A stretch of DNA of 64,000 bases from Leucothrix mucor DSM 2157 (GCF_000419525.1 NZ_ATTE01000001.1:124001-188000); one strand, 5' to 3'; numbered from the stretch's first letter, positions 27,968 to 38,193 are shown. The notes: generated by a model not told the origin, from the letters alone. Numbers and translations are program-made.

Positions 27968-29677
27968 TTAATCCTTAGTAACTCGTTCTACTTCCGCTAC
28001 GGTAGTAATACCTTGCCGAACTTTATCTAGTGCCGATTGGCGTAAGTCATTGATGCCTTCTTGCGAAGCCAGCTCTGCCAGCTGTATGGCATTACCATTC
28101 TCCATAACTAGTTTTTCCATCGCTGGAGAAATAGGCATTACCTGATAAATACCCACTCGCCCTTTGTAACCACCAGAGCACTCACCACAGCCCGCGGCCT
28201 CAAATATTTTTAGAGATTCCAGCTCTTCTTCTTCAAAACCTATTTGAGTAAGTACCTCATTAGGAATGTCTGCTGGTGTCTTACAGTGCTTGCATAAGCG
28301 GCGAGCCAAACGCTGGGCAACAATCAAATGGACTGTCGATGCAATATTAAACGGCGGAATACCCATATTGAGCAATCGTGTCAGTGTCTCAGGCGCGCTG
28401 TTGGTATGCAGTGTGGATAAAACCAAGTGGCCGGTTTGAGCGGCTTTGATCGAGATCTCTGCAGTCTCAAGGTCACGAATCTCACCGACCATGATGATGT
28501 CAGGATCTTGACGCAGAAAGGCTCTCAAGGCGCTGGAGAAAGTAAGTCCAACCTTGTCATTTACGTTCACCTGATTAATGCCAGGTACTTGAATTTCCGC
28601 CGGATCTTCTGCGGTTGAGATATTCTTTTCTGAGGTGTTGAGTAAGTTTAAACAAGCATAGAGCGTTACTGTCTTACCACTACCGGTAGGACCAGTAACC
28701 AACATCATGCCATCTGGTTTCGCAACGGCTGCTAGCAAATCGGCCTTCTGTTTTGGGTCAAAACCAAGATTGTCGATACCCAAAGCAGCTGTATCTGAAT
28801 CGAGGATACGCATAACGATTTTCTCGCCGTACAGCGTTGGTAGCGTATTAACACGAAAATCGATGAATTTGTCTTTATTGACCTGTAAGTGAATGCGTCC
28901 ATCTTGTGGTACTCGGCGCTCTGATGAATTCAGCTCGGCCATGACCTTAATACGAGAGGTCATTTTTCGGGCGATGCCTTTAGGTGGCATGCTCACCACC
29001 TGCAAAATGCCATCAATTCGAAAGCGTACTCTTAGAATTTTTTCATAAGGCTCAATGTGAATATCGGACACGCCTTTTTTAATCGCGTGAATCAGCAGGT
29101 CGTTAACGAACTTGATAACGTCAACGCCTTCATTGTCCTCTTCATCTTCTTTCTTTTCTAAGGCCTTGGTTTCGATAACCAAGTCCTGACTATGTGCTTG
29201 CGAGGTGATCGCCATGCCCGACGTCATGGCATCGCCAGAGTCAGAGCCGTAAATAATTTTTTGTAATTTAGAGTATTCAACCAACACTGGCTCAGGAACC
29301 AGTTTGGTGGTGACTTTGATATCACCGAGCTCAAAACTGTAATGCGGATCTGCCACCGCAATAATCAGTGCGCTACCAATCGTGAATAACGGTATCGCCT
29401 GCAGTTTGCGCATCATATCTTCAGGAATAAGCTCCTTCATCTGGATACTGATATTAATCGCATCCAGGTCGACAAGGCTCATACCAAACTGATTACTACA
29501 CGCGATGGCCATATCCATTGGGTCAACCAGCTGGCGCTCCAGCAAGTGACTAACAATGGGTTTTTTACGATCAGACGCGTCGCGCATCGCCTTAATAGCG
29601 GCGTCACGCTTCAGTTTGCCATCGCTGACAAACGTCTGAAGTATTGTCGGTAGTGTAATTTCAGTGCTTACAGACAT
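27968..29677 (-). CDS. pilB: Type IV pilus assembly ATPase
   Basis: The hexameric ATPase that drives pilus extension. The 569 residues have the N-terminal MshE/GspE-N-type domain, then the secretion ATPase core: Walker A GPTGSGKT (about residues 326-333), Asp box region, Walker B DPDIIMVGEIRD, His box TGHLVLSTLHTNSA, and a zinc-binding tetracysteine site (CKHCK, CGECSGGYKGRVGIYQ). It is divergent from ruvC across a 272-base region. No pilin gene lies next to it in this window. Confidence 0.97.
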   Translation of the reverse strand: MSVSTEITLPTILQTFVSDGKLKRDAAIKAMRDASDRKKPIVSHLLERQLVDPMDMAIACSNQFGMSLVDLDAINISIQMKELIPEDMMRKLQAIPLFTIGSALIIAVADPHYSFELGDIKVTTKLVPEPVLVEYSKLQKIIYGSDSGDAMTSGMAITSQAHSQDLVIETKALEKKEDEEDNEGVDVIKFVNDLLIHAIKKGVSDIHIEPYEKILRVRFRIDGILQVVSMPPKGIARKMTSRIKVMAELNSSERRVPQDGRIHLQVNKDKFIDFRVNTLPTLYGEKIVMRILDSDTAALGIDNLGFDPKQKADLLAAVAKPDGMMLVTGPTGSGKTVTLYACLNLLNTSEKNISTAEDPAEIQVPGINQVNVNDKVGLTFSSALRAFLRQDPDIIMVGEIRDLETAEISIKAAQTGHLVLSTLHTNSAPETLTRLLNMGIPPFNIASTVHLIVAQRLARRLCKHCKTPADIPNEVLTQIGFEEEELESLKIFEAAGCGECSGGYKGRVGIYQVMPISPAMEKLVMENGNAIQLAELASQEGINDLRQSALDKVRQGITTVAEVERVTKD

Positions 29678-29902
29678 GATTTTATAAGGTCATTTTATAG
29701 TTATTTTTTAAGACTCTCAGCAGACATGCTACGACGATTTATTGAATGCACAAAGGCTCGTCGGACAGTCGGTTGTGTGTTGATTGATCATCTTGTAAGT
29801 GGTCATTATGCTAATTGCCAAGGATACGTAAACTGAACGGAGCGTAATCGGATCCATCAGAATTAGCAGTGGCGACGTAAAATAACGGTCTTCTCTCAGC
29901 TA

Positions 29903-29911
29903 TGTTATGAT
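29903..29911 (+). promoter_or_regulatory. Possible extended -10 promoter of ruvC
   Basis: TGTTATGAT, an extended -10 element (TGn-TATGAT), lies 38 bases before the ruvC start. No convincing -35 box is present, as is often so with extended -10 promoters. The remaining pilB-ruvC gap (29678-29902) shows nothing else I can support. Confidence 0.4.
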
Positions 29912-29949
29912 CTCGAAAACAGCATAAAACAGAGATCTAAACTATAATA

Positions 29950-30456
29950 ATGAGCACGATACGCATCATCGGGATTGACCCCGGTTCACGCATTACCGGC
30001 ATTGGGGTGATTGATAGCGATGGCCGACACAGCAAGCACGTCTACAGCACGTGTGTGCGCATGGGGAAGCAGACGTTTCCTGAACGGCTGGGGATGATTT
30101 ACCAAGCTATTACTGAAGTGATTCAATGCTACCAGCCTCAACAAATGTCGATTGAGGATGTGTTCTTATCCAACAACCCTTCCTCTGCACTTAAACTCGG
30201 TCAGGCACGTGGCGCGGCAATCTGCGCTGGCGTGGTTAATGGCTTGGTAGTGCATGAATATAGCGCTCGCGAAGTGAAGCAATCAGTCGTTGGGCGGGGT
30301 AATGCAGATAAAGAACAGGTACAGCATATGGTTAAAATCCTACTAAACCTATCTGGGCGATTACAAATTGATACTTCCGATGCCTTGGCAGTTGCCATCA
30401 GTCATGCGCACATCGGTCCTTACAAAAGCAAGATTGCACAGGCTGCCATAAAATGA
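29950..30456 (+). CDS. ruvC: Holliday junction endonuclease RuvC
   Basis: It resolves Holliday junctions after RuvAB branch migration. The 168 residues begin MSTIRIIGIDPGSRITG with the first catalytic Asp in GIDPG. IEDVFLSNNPSSALKLGQARG supplies Glu, and DTSDALAVAISHAH the C-terminal acidic pair. It is first in a ruvC-ruvA-ruvB run, as in many gammaproteobacteria. Confidence 0.97.
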   Translation: MSTIRIIGIDPGSRITGIGVIDSDGRHSKHVYSTCVRMGKQTFPERLGMIYQAITEVIQCYQPQQMSIEDVFLSNNPSSALKLGQARGAAICAGVVNGLVVHEYSAREVKQSVVGRGNADKEQVQHMVKILLNLSGRLQIDTSDALAVAISHAHIGPYKSKIAQAAIK

Positions 30457-30496
30457 TACCTATGCAGTTTACAATCAAAAATAACGAGATACCTGC

Positions 30497-31102
30497 ATGA
30501 TTGGAATGCTCCGCGGTAAGTTGATTTATCGGCAAGCGCCGGATTTAATGGTTGATGTGCATGGTGTTGGCTATGAGGTGCAAGCCTCAATGACGACATT
30601 TTATGATCTGCCGGAATTGAATCAGGAAGTCACGCTGCACACGCATTTTATCGTGCGCGAAGACGCCCAAATTTTGTATGCATTCAGTTCGGTAGTAGAA
30701 CGTGAATTGTTCCGCACTCTATTAAAAGTCAACGGTGTTGGCCCTAAGATGGCTTTGGCAATTGTTTCCGGTATGACCGTAAATGAATTTGCTGAGCGAG
30801 TGCGCGCTGGTGATGTGGCTGGTCTGACGCGCTTACCGGGCGTTGGCAAGAAAACAGCAGAACGCCTGATTATCGAAATGCGTGACCGTTTACCAAAAGC
30901 CGATGCGAATGCAGCTGCAGACTCTAAACCAATGACCGAGCGCTTGCCGTTACCGGTTGATTTGGAAGAAGAGGCAGAGAATGCTTTATTGGCGCTCGGT
31001 TATAAACCCACAGAAGCGAGCCGAATGATTAGTCGTCAAGCGGGGCAGGGCTTGAGTGTCGAAGTAATGATTCGTAATGCCTTGAAGGATTCCTTGTCGT
31101 GA
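30497..31102 (+). CDS. ruvA: Holliday junction helicase subunit RuvA
   Basis: A tetramer that binds four-way junctions and loads RuvB. The 201 residues show the N-terminal OB fold ([28 protein letters not shown]), two helix-hairpin-helix motifs ([42 protein letters not shown]) and the C-terminal RuvB-binding domain ([19 protein letters not shown]). It overlaps ruvB. Confidence 0.97.
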   Translation: MIGMLRGKLIYRQAPDLMVDVHGVGYEVQASMTTFYDLPELNQEVTLHTHFIVREDAQILYAFSSVVERELFRTLLKVNGVGPKMALAIVSGMTVNEFAERVRAGDVAGLTRLPGVGKKTAERLIIEMRDRLPKADANAAADSKPMTERLPLPVDLEEEAENALLALGYKPTEASRMISRQAGQGLSVEVMIRNALKDSLS

Positions 31103-32112
31103 TGGATGACGATCGCGTCATATCGCCGGTTGCCGGACTGGATGAGCTAATAACGGAAGAAAAAATCCGTCCGCAGCGCCTATCTGACTACATTGGTCAG
31201 CCAGTCGTGCGTGAGCAAATGGAAATCTTTATTCCTGCGGCCAGAGCACGCGGTGAAGCGCTTGATCATGTACTGATTTTCGGTCCGCCAGGTTTAGGGA
31301 AAACAACCTTATCTCATATTATTGCCAACGAATTAGGTGCTAATTTACGCTCAACCTCCGGCCCTGTCTTGGAAAAAGCAGGTGATTTAGCGGCGTTGCT
31401 AACCAACCTTGAGCCGCATGATGTGCTGTTCGTTGATGAGATTCACCGTTTAAGTCCGGTGGTTGAAGAAATTCTCTATCCAGCCATGGAAGATTTTCAG
31501 TTGGATATCATGATTGGTGAGGGGCCAGCTGCACGTTCAATCAAACTGGACTTACCACCATTCACGTTGATCGGAGCGACTACGCGCGCTGGTCTGTTAA
31601 CCTCGCCATTACGTGACCGGTTTGGTATTGTACAACGGCTGGAATTCTACAATGTGCCAGACCTTCAATACATCGTGTCACGCGCCGCAGGCATCTTGGG
31701 TGTGGATATTGATGAAGGTGGGGCTTATGAAGTGGCTCGGCGCGCGCGTGGAACACCGCGAATCGCCAATCGCTTGCTTAGGCGTGTGCGGGACTATGCC
31801 CAAGTTAAAGCGGATGGACGGATTACCGCAGAGATTGCCGATTTGGCGTTGAATATGTTAAACGTCGATCAGCAGGGCTTCGATCATATGGATCGGCGAC
31901 TGCTATTGGCTGTGTTAGAAAAGTTTGAAGGTGGGCCGGTTGGTATTGATAATATTGCCGCTGCCATCGGAGAGGAGCGGGGAACTATTGAGGACGTTTT
32001 AGAGCCTTACCTCATCCAGCAGGGCTACTTAATGCGTACTCCACGTGGGCGAATGGCAACCCGGATGGCATGGGATCATTTTTCATTGGCTATGCCGGAT
32101 AGTAAAGCGTAA
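31099..32112 (+). CDS. ruvB: Holliday junction helicase motor RuvB
   Basis: A AAA+ motor that drives branch migration with RuvA. The 337 residues have [11 protein letters not shown], Walker A GPPGLGKT, Walker [12 protein letters not shown], sensor 1 IGATTRAG and the arginine finger region [14 protein letters not shown]. The C-terminal winged helix ends with PRGRMAT. The start may be GTG 31099 or ATG 31102; both overlap the ruvA stop. Confidence 0.97.
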   Translation: MMDDDRVISPVAGLDELITEEKIRPQRLSDYIGQPVVREQMEIFIPAARARGEALDHVLIFGPPGLGKTTLSHIIANELGANLRSTSGPVLEKAGDLAALLTNLEPHDVLFVDEIHRLSPVVEEILYPAMEDFQLDIMIGEGPAARSIKLDLPPFTLIGATTRAGLLTSPLRDRFGIVQRLEFYNVPDLQYIVSRAAGILGVDIDEGGAYEVARRARGTPRIANRLLRRVRDYAQVKADGRITAEIADLALNMLNVDQQGFDHMDRRLLLAVLEKFEGGPVGIDNIAAAIGEERGTIEDVLEPYLIQQGYLMRTPRGRMATRMAWDHFSLAMPDSKA

Positions 32113-32167
32113 ACGAGTGTAAATCTGCTGTGTGATCCCCACTAAACGATGATAATCTGGAGATGTT

Positions 32168-32614
32168 GTGCCACAAACTAAGATAAATTCCGAACTATTT
32201 GTTCTGCCCGTCCGTGTTTATTATGAAGATACCGACGCCGGCGGCGTGGTTTATCACGCAAATTACCTGAATTTTTTTGAGCGTTGCCGTACCGAATGGT
32301 TGCGTCATTTAGGCTATGAGCAAGATGAGTTGCGGGTTGAGTCTCAAACCTTGTTTGTGGTGCGCTCGGTAAATGTAGAATATTTGAAGCCAGCGCTGTT
32401 TAACCAGCAACTTATGGTAACGGCTGAGGTCATAGATCTGGGCGGAAGTAGTGTGACAATGAAACAGAAAGTGTTGCATGGCCGCAGTTCCGGTGAGGTA
32501 GATTTACTCGCACAAGCTAGTGTCGGCTTGGTGTGTATTGATACGGACAAATTTAAACCAAAACGAATTCCTGATGTCATCAGGGAGTCTTTATTATCCA
32601 CAGACGCTAACTAA
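32168..32614 (+). CDS. ybgC: Tol-Pal-associated acyl-CoA thioesterase YbgC
   Basis: A hot-dog-fold thioesterase of 148 residues. The motif RVYYEDTDAGGVVYHANYLNFFERCRTEWLR includes the catalytic Asp. It starts with GTG. It is the first gene of the tol-pal operon, as in E. coli. The physiological substrate is thought to be acyl-CoA or acyl-ACP in phospholipid metabolism. Confidence 0.95.
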   Translation: MPQTKINSELFVLPVRVYYEDTDAGGVVYHANYLNFFERCRTEWLRHLGYEQDELRVESQTLFVVRSVNVEYLKPALFNQQLMVTAEVIDLGGSSVTMKQKVLHGRSSGEVDLLAQASVGLVCIDTDKFKPKRIPDVIRESLLSTDAN

Positions 32615-32650
32615 CATCAGCGCTCAAAAAATACCAAGGGGAAACTTTGA

Positions 32651-33325
32651 ATGTCATTTGATCATTCAATTCTGTCATTAATTTTAGAAGCCAGCATCAT
32701 CGTGCAAGTGGTGATGGGGCTATTGCTATTGGTCTCGCTGATCTCGTGGATGATTATCTTCGTAAAAACCAGTCAGATTAGTCGGGCGAGACGCGAGCAG
32801 GAGCGCTTTGAAAAGCGGTTCTGGAGCGGTATCTCACTGGATAAGCTGTATGACGATCTGTCTGCCAAGGCGGCCAAGAGCGGTTTAGAGTCGATGTTCT
32901 TTGGTGGCTACCACGAATATCAACGTGCGCATCGTGCTAACAGTGCCATGCCTCAGGTGGTTGGTGCGCAGCGTGCGATGCGAGTTGCTGAATCACGTGA
33001 GTTGGAAAAGTTAGAAAAGAATCTTTCATTTCTGGCAACGGTAGGCTCAACCAGCCCTTATGTAGGTCTGTTTGGAACGGTTTGGGGGATCATGAATTCC
33101 TTCTTATCCCTAGGTCAGATGCAGCAAGCATCATTAGCGGTTGTTGCTCCTGGTATTGCTGAAGCCTTGATTGCAACGGCAATGGGTTTGTTTGCGGCAA
33201 TTCCTGCGGTAATCGCTTACAACCGCTTTAGTGATGGCGTTGATCGTGTTGCAGCTAACTATGAAAACTTCCGTGAAGAGTTCACGACCTTGCTTGAGCG
33301 CCATGGCAAGCAGGCTGGAGTCTAA
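32651..33325 (+). CDS. tolQ: Tol-Pal system protein TolQ
   Basis: A proton-channel inner-membrane protein of the Tol-Pal envelope constriction system, paralogous to ExbB and MotA. The 224 residues carry three transmembrane helices. The conserved block LSFLATVGSTSPYVGLFGTVWGIMNSFLSLG and the helix AEALIATAMGLFAAIPAVIAYN are visible. AAGGGG precedes the ATG. tolR follows after 2 bases. Confidence 0.97.
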   Translation: MSFDHSILSLILEASIIVQVVMGLLLLVSLISWMIIFVKTSQISRARREQERFEKRFWSGISLDKLYDDLSAKAAKSGLESMFFGGYHEYQRAHRANSAMPQVVGAQRAMRVAESRELEKLEKNLSFLATVGSTSPYVGLFGTVWGIMNSFLSLGQMQQASLAVVAPGIAEALIATAMGLFAAIPAVIAYNRFSDGVDRVAANYENFREEFTTLLERHGKQAGV

Positions 33326-33327
33326 GT

Positions 33328-33756
33328 ATGTCTCGTCGTAGCCAGCGTGGTCGTCGCTCTATGGCCGATATGAATGTTGTCCCGTATATCGACGTTATGT
33401 TGGTATTGCTGGTGATATTTATGGTGACAGCTCCCATGATGCAAACGGGTGTTGAATTAAATCTGCCGAATGCAGAAACCACGCCTTTGGTGAATAACTC
33501 GGGAAATGCTGCACTGATTATTTCAGTCGATGCGTCTGGTCAATATTTTGTTGATGACAGTGACGGCATGAATCTTGAGGTGTTGACCGAGCGATTAGGC
33601 ACAGAGCTGCAAAATCAGGCTAACCGTCCCGTTTATTTGCGTGCTGATCGTGAAGTGGCTTATGGCTTCCTGATGCAGGCGATGGCTGTGGCACAGCAAG
33701 CGGGTGCGAAGAATATCGGCCTGATGGCTGATCCGGACGCTTTAGAAAGCAAATGA
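33328..33756 (+). CDS. tolR: Tol-Pal system protein TolR
   Basis: An inner-membrane partner of TolQ. The single transmembrane helix carries the essential Asp in VVPYIDVMLVLLVIFMVTAP, followed by a periplasmic domain (142 residues in all). The stop overlaps the tolA start by 4 bases, the usual coupling in this operon. Confidence 0.97.
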   Translation: MSRRSQRGRRSMADMNVVPYIDVMLVLLVIFMVTAPMMQTGVELNLPNAETTPLVNNSGNAALIISVDASGQYFVDDSDGMNLEVLTERLGTELQNQANRPVYLRADREVAYGFLMQAMAVAQQAGAKNIGLMADPDALESK

Positions 33757-35246
33757 TGAATGCGTTGATCCGTCATCCTATTGCATTTTTTCTGGCCGTG
33801 CTGCTGCACGTGCTGGTCGCCTTGCTATTTGTGGTTAGTTTTGACTGGCACCAGATTGGCGCTAGCTCAAATGAAAAAACGCCGGTAAATGTGTTGTTTA
33901 TTCAGCCTGAAAGTTTGCCCGCTGTCGTGGAGCCGGTTGAGCAGTCAACAGATGCCGAAACACCGGTTGAAGCTGCTGAGCAGGGGGTAACCGCGGAAGC
34001 TGAATCCAAGCAGCTTGCAGAAGAAGCTCAGGCTGCGGCGGAGCAAGCTGAAGCGGAGGCTCGCCAAGAGCAGGAGCAGGCAGAACAAGCGGCGGAGGTG
34101 CTTAGGCAAGAGCAGGCTGACAAAGCAGAAGCTGCTGAGCAGGAAGCCGCACAAGCACGTCAGGAGCAAGAACAAGCAGCGCAAGCCGCAGAGGCAAAGC
34201 GCCAAGAACAAATTGAAAAAGCAGCGGCAGCGAAGGCGCTCGTTGAGGCCAAGCAAAAAGCAGAGGCTGAGGCTGAACAGCAACGTTTAGCCGAACAACG
34301 TGCAGAAGCGGCGGCGGAAGCAAGGCGTCAGCAAGAGCTAGCGGCTGCCAAAGCACGTGCTGAGGCCATTAAAAAGCGCGAAGAGGAAGCAGCAGCCGCT
34401 AAATTAGCGCAAGAAAAAGCCGAAGCTGAACGTCAGGCTGAAGCCGCTCGTGCTAAACAACAGCGTGAAGAGCAGGCGAGAATTGCGGAGCAGAAAGCCG
34501 CTGAAGCGCGTCGTATTGCTGAGGAAGAGCGCAAGCAAGCGGAAGCAGAGCGTGCACGCCAGCAGCGGGCTGCCGAGCTTGAGCGTCAGCGCTTAGAAAA
34601 GGAAAAAGCAGATCAGGCATTGATCGCTAAGCGACGTGCTGAGTTTGAAGCTAAAAAAGCAGAAGAAGCTCGTCAGAAGCAAGAGGCTGAGCGTCGGGCG
34701 AAAGCAGAACAAGCTAGGCAGCTTGCTGAAAAGAAGCGCCAACAAGAGGAAGCTAAGCGAGCAGCCGAAGCGCGTAAAGCACAAGCATTAGCTGAAAAGC
34801 GTCGTCAAGAAGCTGAAGCGAAGCGGGCAGAGGCGGCATTGAAGCAGGCTGAAGCCAATCGTGTTGCTAAAGCCGAGGCTGAGCGAAAGCGGGTTGAAGC
34901 GGTTCAACGTCAGGCAGAAGAGCGTAGACGTGCTGAAGCGGCTGCAAGACAGCAACAAGAGCAAGCACAAGCTCAGGCGCGCCGGGTTGCAGCTAGCCAA
35001 TGGGGCTCACAGATCGAGCAGCATGTTAAACGCAACTGGAATCCGCCACCTGGCTCTCGGGGCCAGCAGGCAAAAATTCGGGTAGAGATTAGCTATAGCG
35101 GCTTCGTGAAAGGGCGCATCCAGTTTATTCAATGCTCCGACCCGGGCTTTTGTGCTTCAATCGAAGATGCCTTCAGACGTGCGGAGCCTTTGCCGGCACC
35201 AAGCCGCAATGATCTGGATAGAACACTATTGATTACGATGGATTAA
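33753..35246 (+). CDS. tolA: Tol-Pal system protein TolA
   Basis: TolA spans the periplasm and links TolQR to Pal and TolB. Residues 12-29 form the membrane anchor (FFLAVLLHVLVALLFVV). Residues 70 to about 410 are an extreme Ala/Glu/Gln/Arg/Lys-rich helical rod. The C-terminal globular domain (WGSQIEQHVKRNWNPPPG to AFRRAEPLPAP) is the TonB-like fold. The length of 497 is longer than E. coli's 421, the difference being in the rod. Many long antisense frames here are artefacts of the repetitive codon use. Confidence 0.96.
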   Translation: MMNALIRHPIAFFLAVLLHVLVALLFVVSFDWHQIGASSNEKTPVNVLFIQPESLPAVVEPVEQSTDAETPVEAAEQGVTAEAESKQLAEEAQAAAEQAEAEARQEQEQAEQAAEVLRQEQADKAEAAEQEAAQARQEQEQAAQAAEAKRQEQIEKAAAAKALVEAKQKAEAEAEQQRLAEQRAEAAAEARRQQELAAAKARAEAIKKREEEAAAAKLAQEKAEAERQAEAARAKQQREEQARIAEQKAAEARRIAEEERKQAEAERARQQRAAELERQRLEKEKADQALIAKRRAEFEAKKAEEARQKQEAERRAKAEQARQLAEKKRQQEEAKRAAEARKAQALAEKRRQEAEAKRAEAALKQAEANRVAKAEAERKRVEAVQRQAEERRRAEAAARQQQEQAQAQARRVAASQWGSQIEQHVKRNWNPPPGSRGQQAKIRVEISYSGFVKGRIQFIQCSDPGFCASIEDAFRRAEPLPAPSRNDLDRTLLITMD

Positions 35247-35249
35247 CTT

Positions 35250-36506
35250 ATGAAAATTAATAACCTGATTCGTAGCTTTGTTTTGCTGTTAACGCTAGCC
35301 TTCGCAGGTTCGGCATGGGCAGATTTAGAGTTGAGAATTTCAAAAACCAGCGATCGGGGAATCCCCATCGTAATTGCGCCGATGCCGGGTGGCGCGCATG
35401 CCATTATTGAGGCGGATTTAAACCGCAGCGGGCGGTTTCAGATTGTTAGCTCCAGTCGTGCCACGAATATGGCAACATTTGGAGCCGCTGTTGAGCCTGC
35501 GCGCTTAAAGATGTTGGGCGCGGCGTTTTTAGTCCGTGGTCGACGCACTGAGGCAGGTTTGGATATTGAGATTATCTCTACAGTGACTGGTCAACGAGAC
35601 TCCAGTTATCGGATAGGTAATTTGGCTAATCAGCGTAGACTTGCGCACAAGGCTGCCGATAAGATATTTGAGTACCTAGTTAAATTGAAAGGTGCGTTTG
35701 ATACGCGCTTGGTGTACGTCACGGTTGAAGGTCGAGCAGTTGAGCAGCGAGTTTATCGACTCTATGTGGCGGATGCCGATGGCTATAATCCGAAAGTCGT
35801 ATTAACATCGCGCAAACCCGTGATGTCGCCAAGTTGGTCTTACGATGGCAGTCAAATTGCTTATGTGTCATTTGAGCGTGGGACGCCAGCAATCTATACA
35901 CAAAATATTTTTACCGGTGAGAAGCGTATGGTCTCATCGCGGCGTGGTATTAACGGTGCTCCGTCTTGGTCGCCAAATGGTCAGCAACTTGCTTTGAGTT
36001 TATCTGTCGATGGTAACCCTGAGCTATACGTGCTGACCTTGGCTAATGGCGCTTTTAAGCGTTTGACCAATTCACGTGCAATTGATACTGAGCCAAATTG
36101 GACGCAGGACGGGCGTTCGATTATATTTACATCTGACCGTGGTGGTCGCCCTCAGCTGTATGAAATGCCAGCAACGGGTGGTTCACCAAAGCGGGTGACC
36201 TATGATGGTACTTACAATTCAGCGGCTGACGTGGTGGACAACAAAATTGCTTTTGTGCGTCGCGTTTCCGGTGCATTTCGTATAGCCATTATGGAAAGAG
36301 GACGGCAGGGAGCCAGTGTTGTGTCGGATGGGCGTTTTGACGAGTCGCCTTCTCTGGCACCAAATGGAACAATGGTAGTATATGCGACGCAAAACGGTGG
36401 TCGGGGAACACTCTCCGTCGTCAGTGACAACGGTTATGCTAAGCAAGAATTATTTTCTCCTGGCGGGGATGTGAGAGAGCCCGCCTGGTCACCTTATTTA
36501 AGATAA
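35250..36506 (+). CDS. tolB: Tol-Pal system translocation protein TolB
   Basis: A periplasmic protein binding Pal and TolA. The 418 residues have a signal peptide (cleavage near GSAWA), an N-terminal alpha/beta domain (DLELRISKTSDRGIPIVI) and a six-bladed beta-propeller made of WD40-like repeats with the motif PSWSYDGSQIAYVS / PSWSPNGQQLALS / PNWTQDGRSIIFTSDRGG. It lies 3 bases after tolA. Confidence 0.97.
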   Translation: MKINNLIRSFVLLLTLAFAGSAWADLELRISKTSDRGIPIVIAPMPGGAHAIIEADLNRSGRFQIVSSSRATNMATFGAAVEPARLKMLGAAFLVRGRRTEAGLDIEIISTVTGQRDSSYRIGNLANQRRLAHKAADKIFEYLVKLKGAFDTRLVYVTVEGRAVEQRVYRLYVADADGYNPKVVLTSRKPVMSPSWSYDGSQIAYVSFERGTPAIYTQNIFTGEKRMVSSRRGINGAPSWSPNGQQLALSLSVDGNPELYVLTLANGAFKRLTNSRAIDTEPNWTQDGRSIIFTSDRGGRPQLYEMPATGGSPKRVTYDGTYNSAADVVDNKIAFVRRVSGAFRIAIMERGRQGASVVSDGRFDESPSLAPNGTMVVYATQNGGRGTLSVVSDNGYAKQELFSPGGDVREPAWSPYLR

Positions 36507-36520
36507 AAGGAACAATTTAA

Positions 36521-37288
36521 ATGAAATCAATGAAGTGGATGGTCCCGTTAGTTGCCAGTGTGTTAGTTATCAGTGGTTGCTCACAAATGCAGCAGTCTGC
36601 ATCAGGTTCAGGCGCGACGGCAGGTGGGCAGCAAACCTACGGCCAGCAAGCAGCTGACCCAGCAACAACGGGTAACCGTTTAGCAACCGGTTCTGCTGTT
36701 GGCGTTAACACGGGTGGTGCAGGCACAGCAGCTCGCTCGACCTCAAGCTTTGGTGGTGCTACGGGCTCTTTTGGCGATGGTCGTGGTAACTTAGTTGGCG
36801 GAATTGGTGGTTCATCAACAAGCACTATCGGTCGCGATGGTGTTGGTGATGGCTTTGGTTCAGCTGGCGATAGTGGTTTGTCTGGTACTGATAACCGCTT
36901 GGGCGGCCCAGGTAATTACAAAGTAACGGATCTGAATGATCCAGCGAGCATTTTGTCTCGCCGTGTGATCTATTTTGCTTACGATCAGTCAACGATTGAG
37001 CCAGAGTATTTTGAAATTCTGGATGCTCACTCTGAACTTTTGGCAAGCAACCCTAATCTGACTATCAGACTAGAAGGTCATGCTGATGAGCGTGGTTCAC
37101 GTGAATACAACGTTGCTTTGTCAGAGCGTCGTGCCCAATCAGTTAAGCAGTTCATGGACCTGAAAGGTGTGGGTAGTGAACAGTCACAAACAGTCGCATA
37201 CGGTGAAGAGCTTCCACTTGATCCAGGTCATGATGAAGCAGCTTGGAGTAAGAATCGCCGTGTGGAGATCAAATACATAGGACGATAA
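36521..37288 (+). CDS. pal: Peptidoglycan-associated lipoprotein Pal
   Basis: An outer-membrane lipoprotein that anchors the outer membrane to peptidoglycan. The lipobox VISGC sets the lipidated Cys at residue 20. The C-terminal OmpA-like domain shows IYFAYDQSTIEP, LEGHADERGSREYNVALSERRAQSV and NRRVEIKY. The 255 residues are much longer than the E. coli protein (173). The excess is a Gly/Ser/Thr-rich linker between residues 25 and 130 that contains GGQQTYGQQ, reminiscent of the repeats in the lipoprotein at 4119. Confidence 0.96.
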   Translation: MKSMKWMVPLVASVLVISGCSQMQQSASGSGATAGGQQTYGQQAADPATTGNRLATGSAVGVNTGGAGTAARSTSSFGGATGSFGDGRGNLVGGIGGSSTSTIGRDGVGDGFGSAGDSGLSGTDNRLGGPGNYKVTDLNDPASILSRRVIYFAYDQSTIEPEYFEILDAHSELLASNPNLTIRLEGHADERGSREYNVALSERRAQSVKQFMDLKGVGSEQSQTVAYGEELPLDPGHDEAAWSKNRRVEIKYIGR

Positions 37289-37292
37289 TAAT

Positions 37293-38147
37293 ATGCTATA
37301 TGCCTTGCGCAAATCATTGATTGCAGCAGGTATCCTGACTGCACTGGCTATTCCGTCAGTGCAGGCGGTGACGCCGGATGAGTTGTTTGAAGTGTTACAA
37401 CGTGTGGAATCACTTGAGAATGAAGTGCGGTTTCTGCGTGGTGAAAACGAACAACTTCGCTACGACATGGAAGATATGAATAAAACGCAACGATCAACCT
37501 TTATCCGTATCGATGATCGGATGGATGAGTTGTTTCGTGCCATTAATTCAAGAGTGTCCAGTTCGTCAGTTCCAGCTTTAGATGCTGCACCGGTTTCGGT
37601 GACGTCTAGTGCGGTATCCGTAGCGCCAGTCGCAGCTAAGCCCGTTGTGGCAGAGAAGAAGGTAGCGCCAGTTGCTAAGCCTGTCGTAGCAAAAGCTGCG
37701 CCTGCAGTTGTTCAGCAGCCGGTTAAGTTACCAGTCGTTGCAGCAGCAGGGCGTGTTCCTGCTCAGGAGCAGAGTGCTTACGATGCGGCGTTTGCCAAAG
37801 TCAAAACGCAGCCAGCTGTGTCTATTGCCTTATTTCGGGACTTCCTGAAAACGTATCCAAGTAGTTCATTAGCCGCTAATGCGCAATATTGGTTGGGTGA
37901 GGTAATGTATGGCAGTCGTAACTATCAGGGTGCAATTGATGAGTTTGTAGCAGTGCTACAAAGCTATCAGAATAGTCCAAAAGCGCCAGATGCGGCGATC
38001 AAGCTAGGCTTTAGTTTTTATGAAATGAAAAACTGGGTCTATGCACGACGCACATTTGAAGATGTTATTCGTAACTTCCCTTCGACCAATGCAGCGGTGT
38101 TGGCAGAAGCGCGTTTAGATAAAATGAAGTCAGCAAATTTGTATTAA
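37293..38147 (+). CDS. cpoB: Cell division coordinator CpoB (YbgF)
   Basis: A periplasmic protein that coordinates peptidoglycan synthesis with outer-membrane constriction through Tol. The 284 residues have a signal peptide (cleavage near VQAV), an N-terminal trimerising coiled coil (LFEVLQRVESLENEVRFLRGENEQL), an Ala/Val/Pro/Lys-rich linker, and C-terminal TPR repeats from about residue 160 (AYDAAFAKVKTQ). It is the last tol-pal gene and is followed by a terminator. Confidence 0.95.
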   Translation: MLYALRKSLIAAGILTALAIPSVQAVTPDELFEVLQRVESLENEVRFLRGENEQLRYDMEDMNKTQRSTFIRIDDRMDELFRAINSRVSSSSVPALDAAPVSVTSSAVSVAPVAAKPVVAEKKVAPVAKPVVAKAAPAVVQQPVKLPVVAAAGRVPAQEQSAYDAAFAKVKTQPAVSIALFRDFLKTYPSSSLAANAQYWLGEVMYGSRNYQGAIDEFVAVLQSYQNSPKAPDAAIKLGFSFYEMKNWVYARRTFEDVIRNFPSTNAAVLAEARLDKMKSANLY

Positions 38148-38193
38148 TCGTTCTGTTTAAAGTAGATTCGTTTTTTACATTGTTGATAGATAC

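Noticed and set aside
29678-29949. Possible pilin gene (pilA) beside pilB
   Set aside because: No frame with a prepilin leader is present on either strand of this region.
33945-35085. Several long frames opposite or overlapping tolA
   Set aside because: They arise from the repetitive Ala/Glu/Gln codons of the tolA rod and lack any domain signature.
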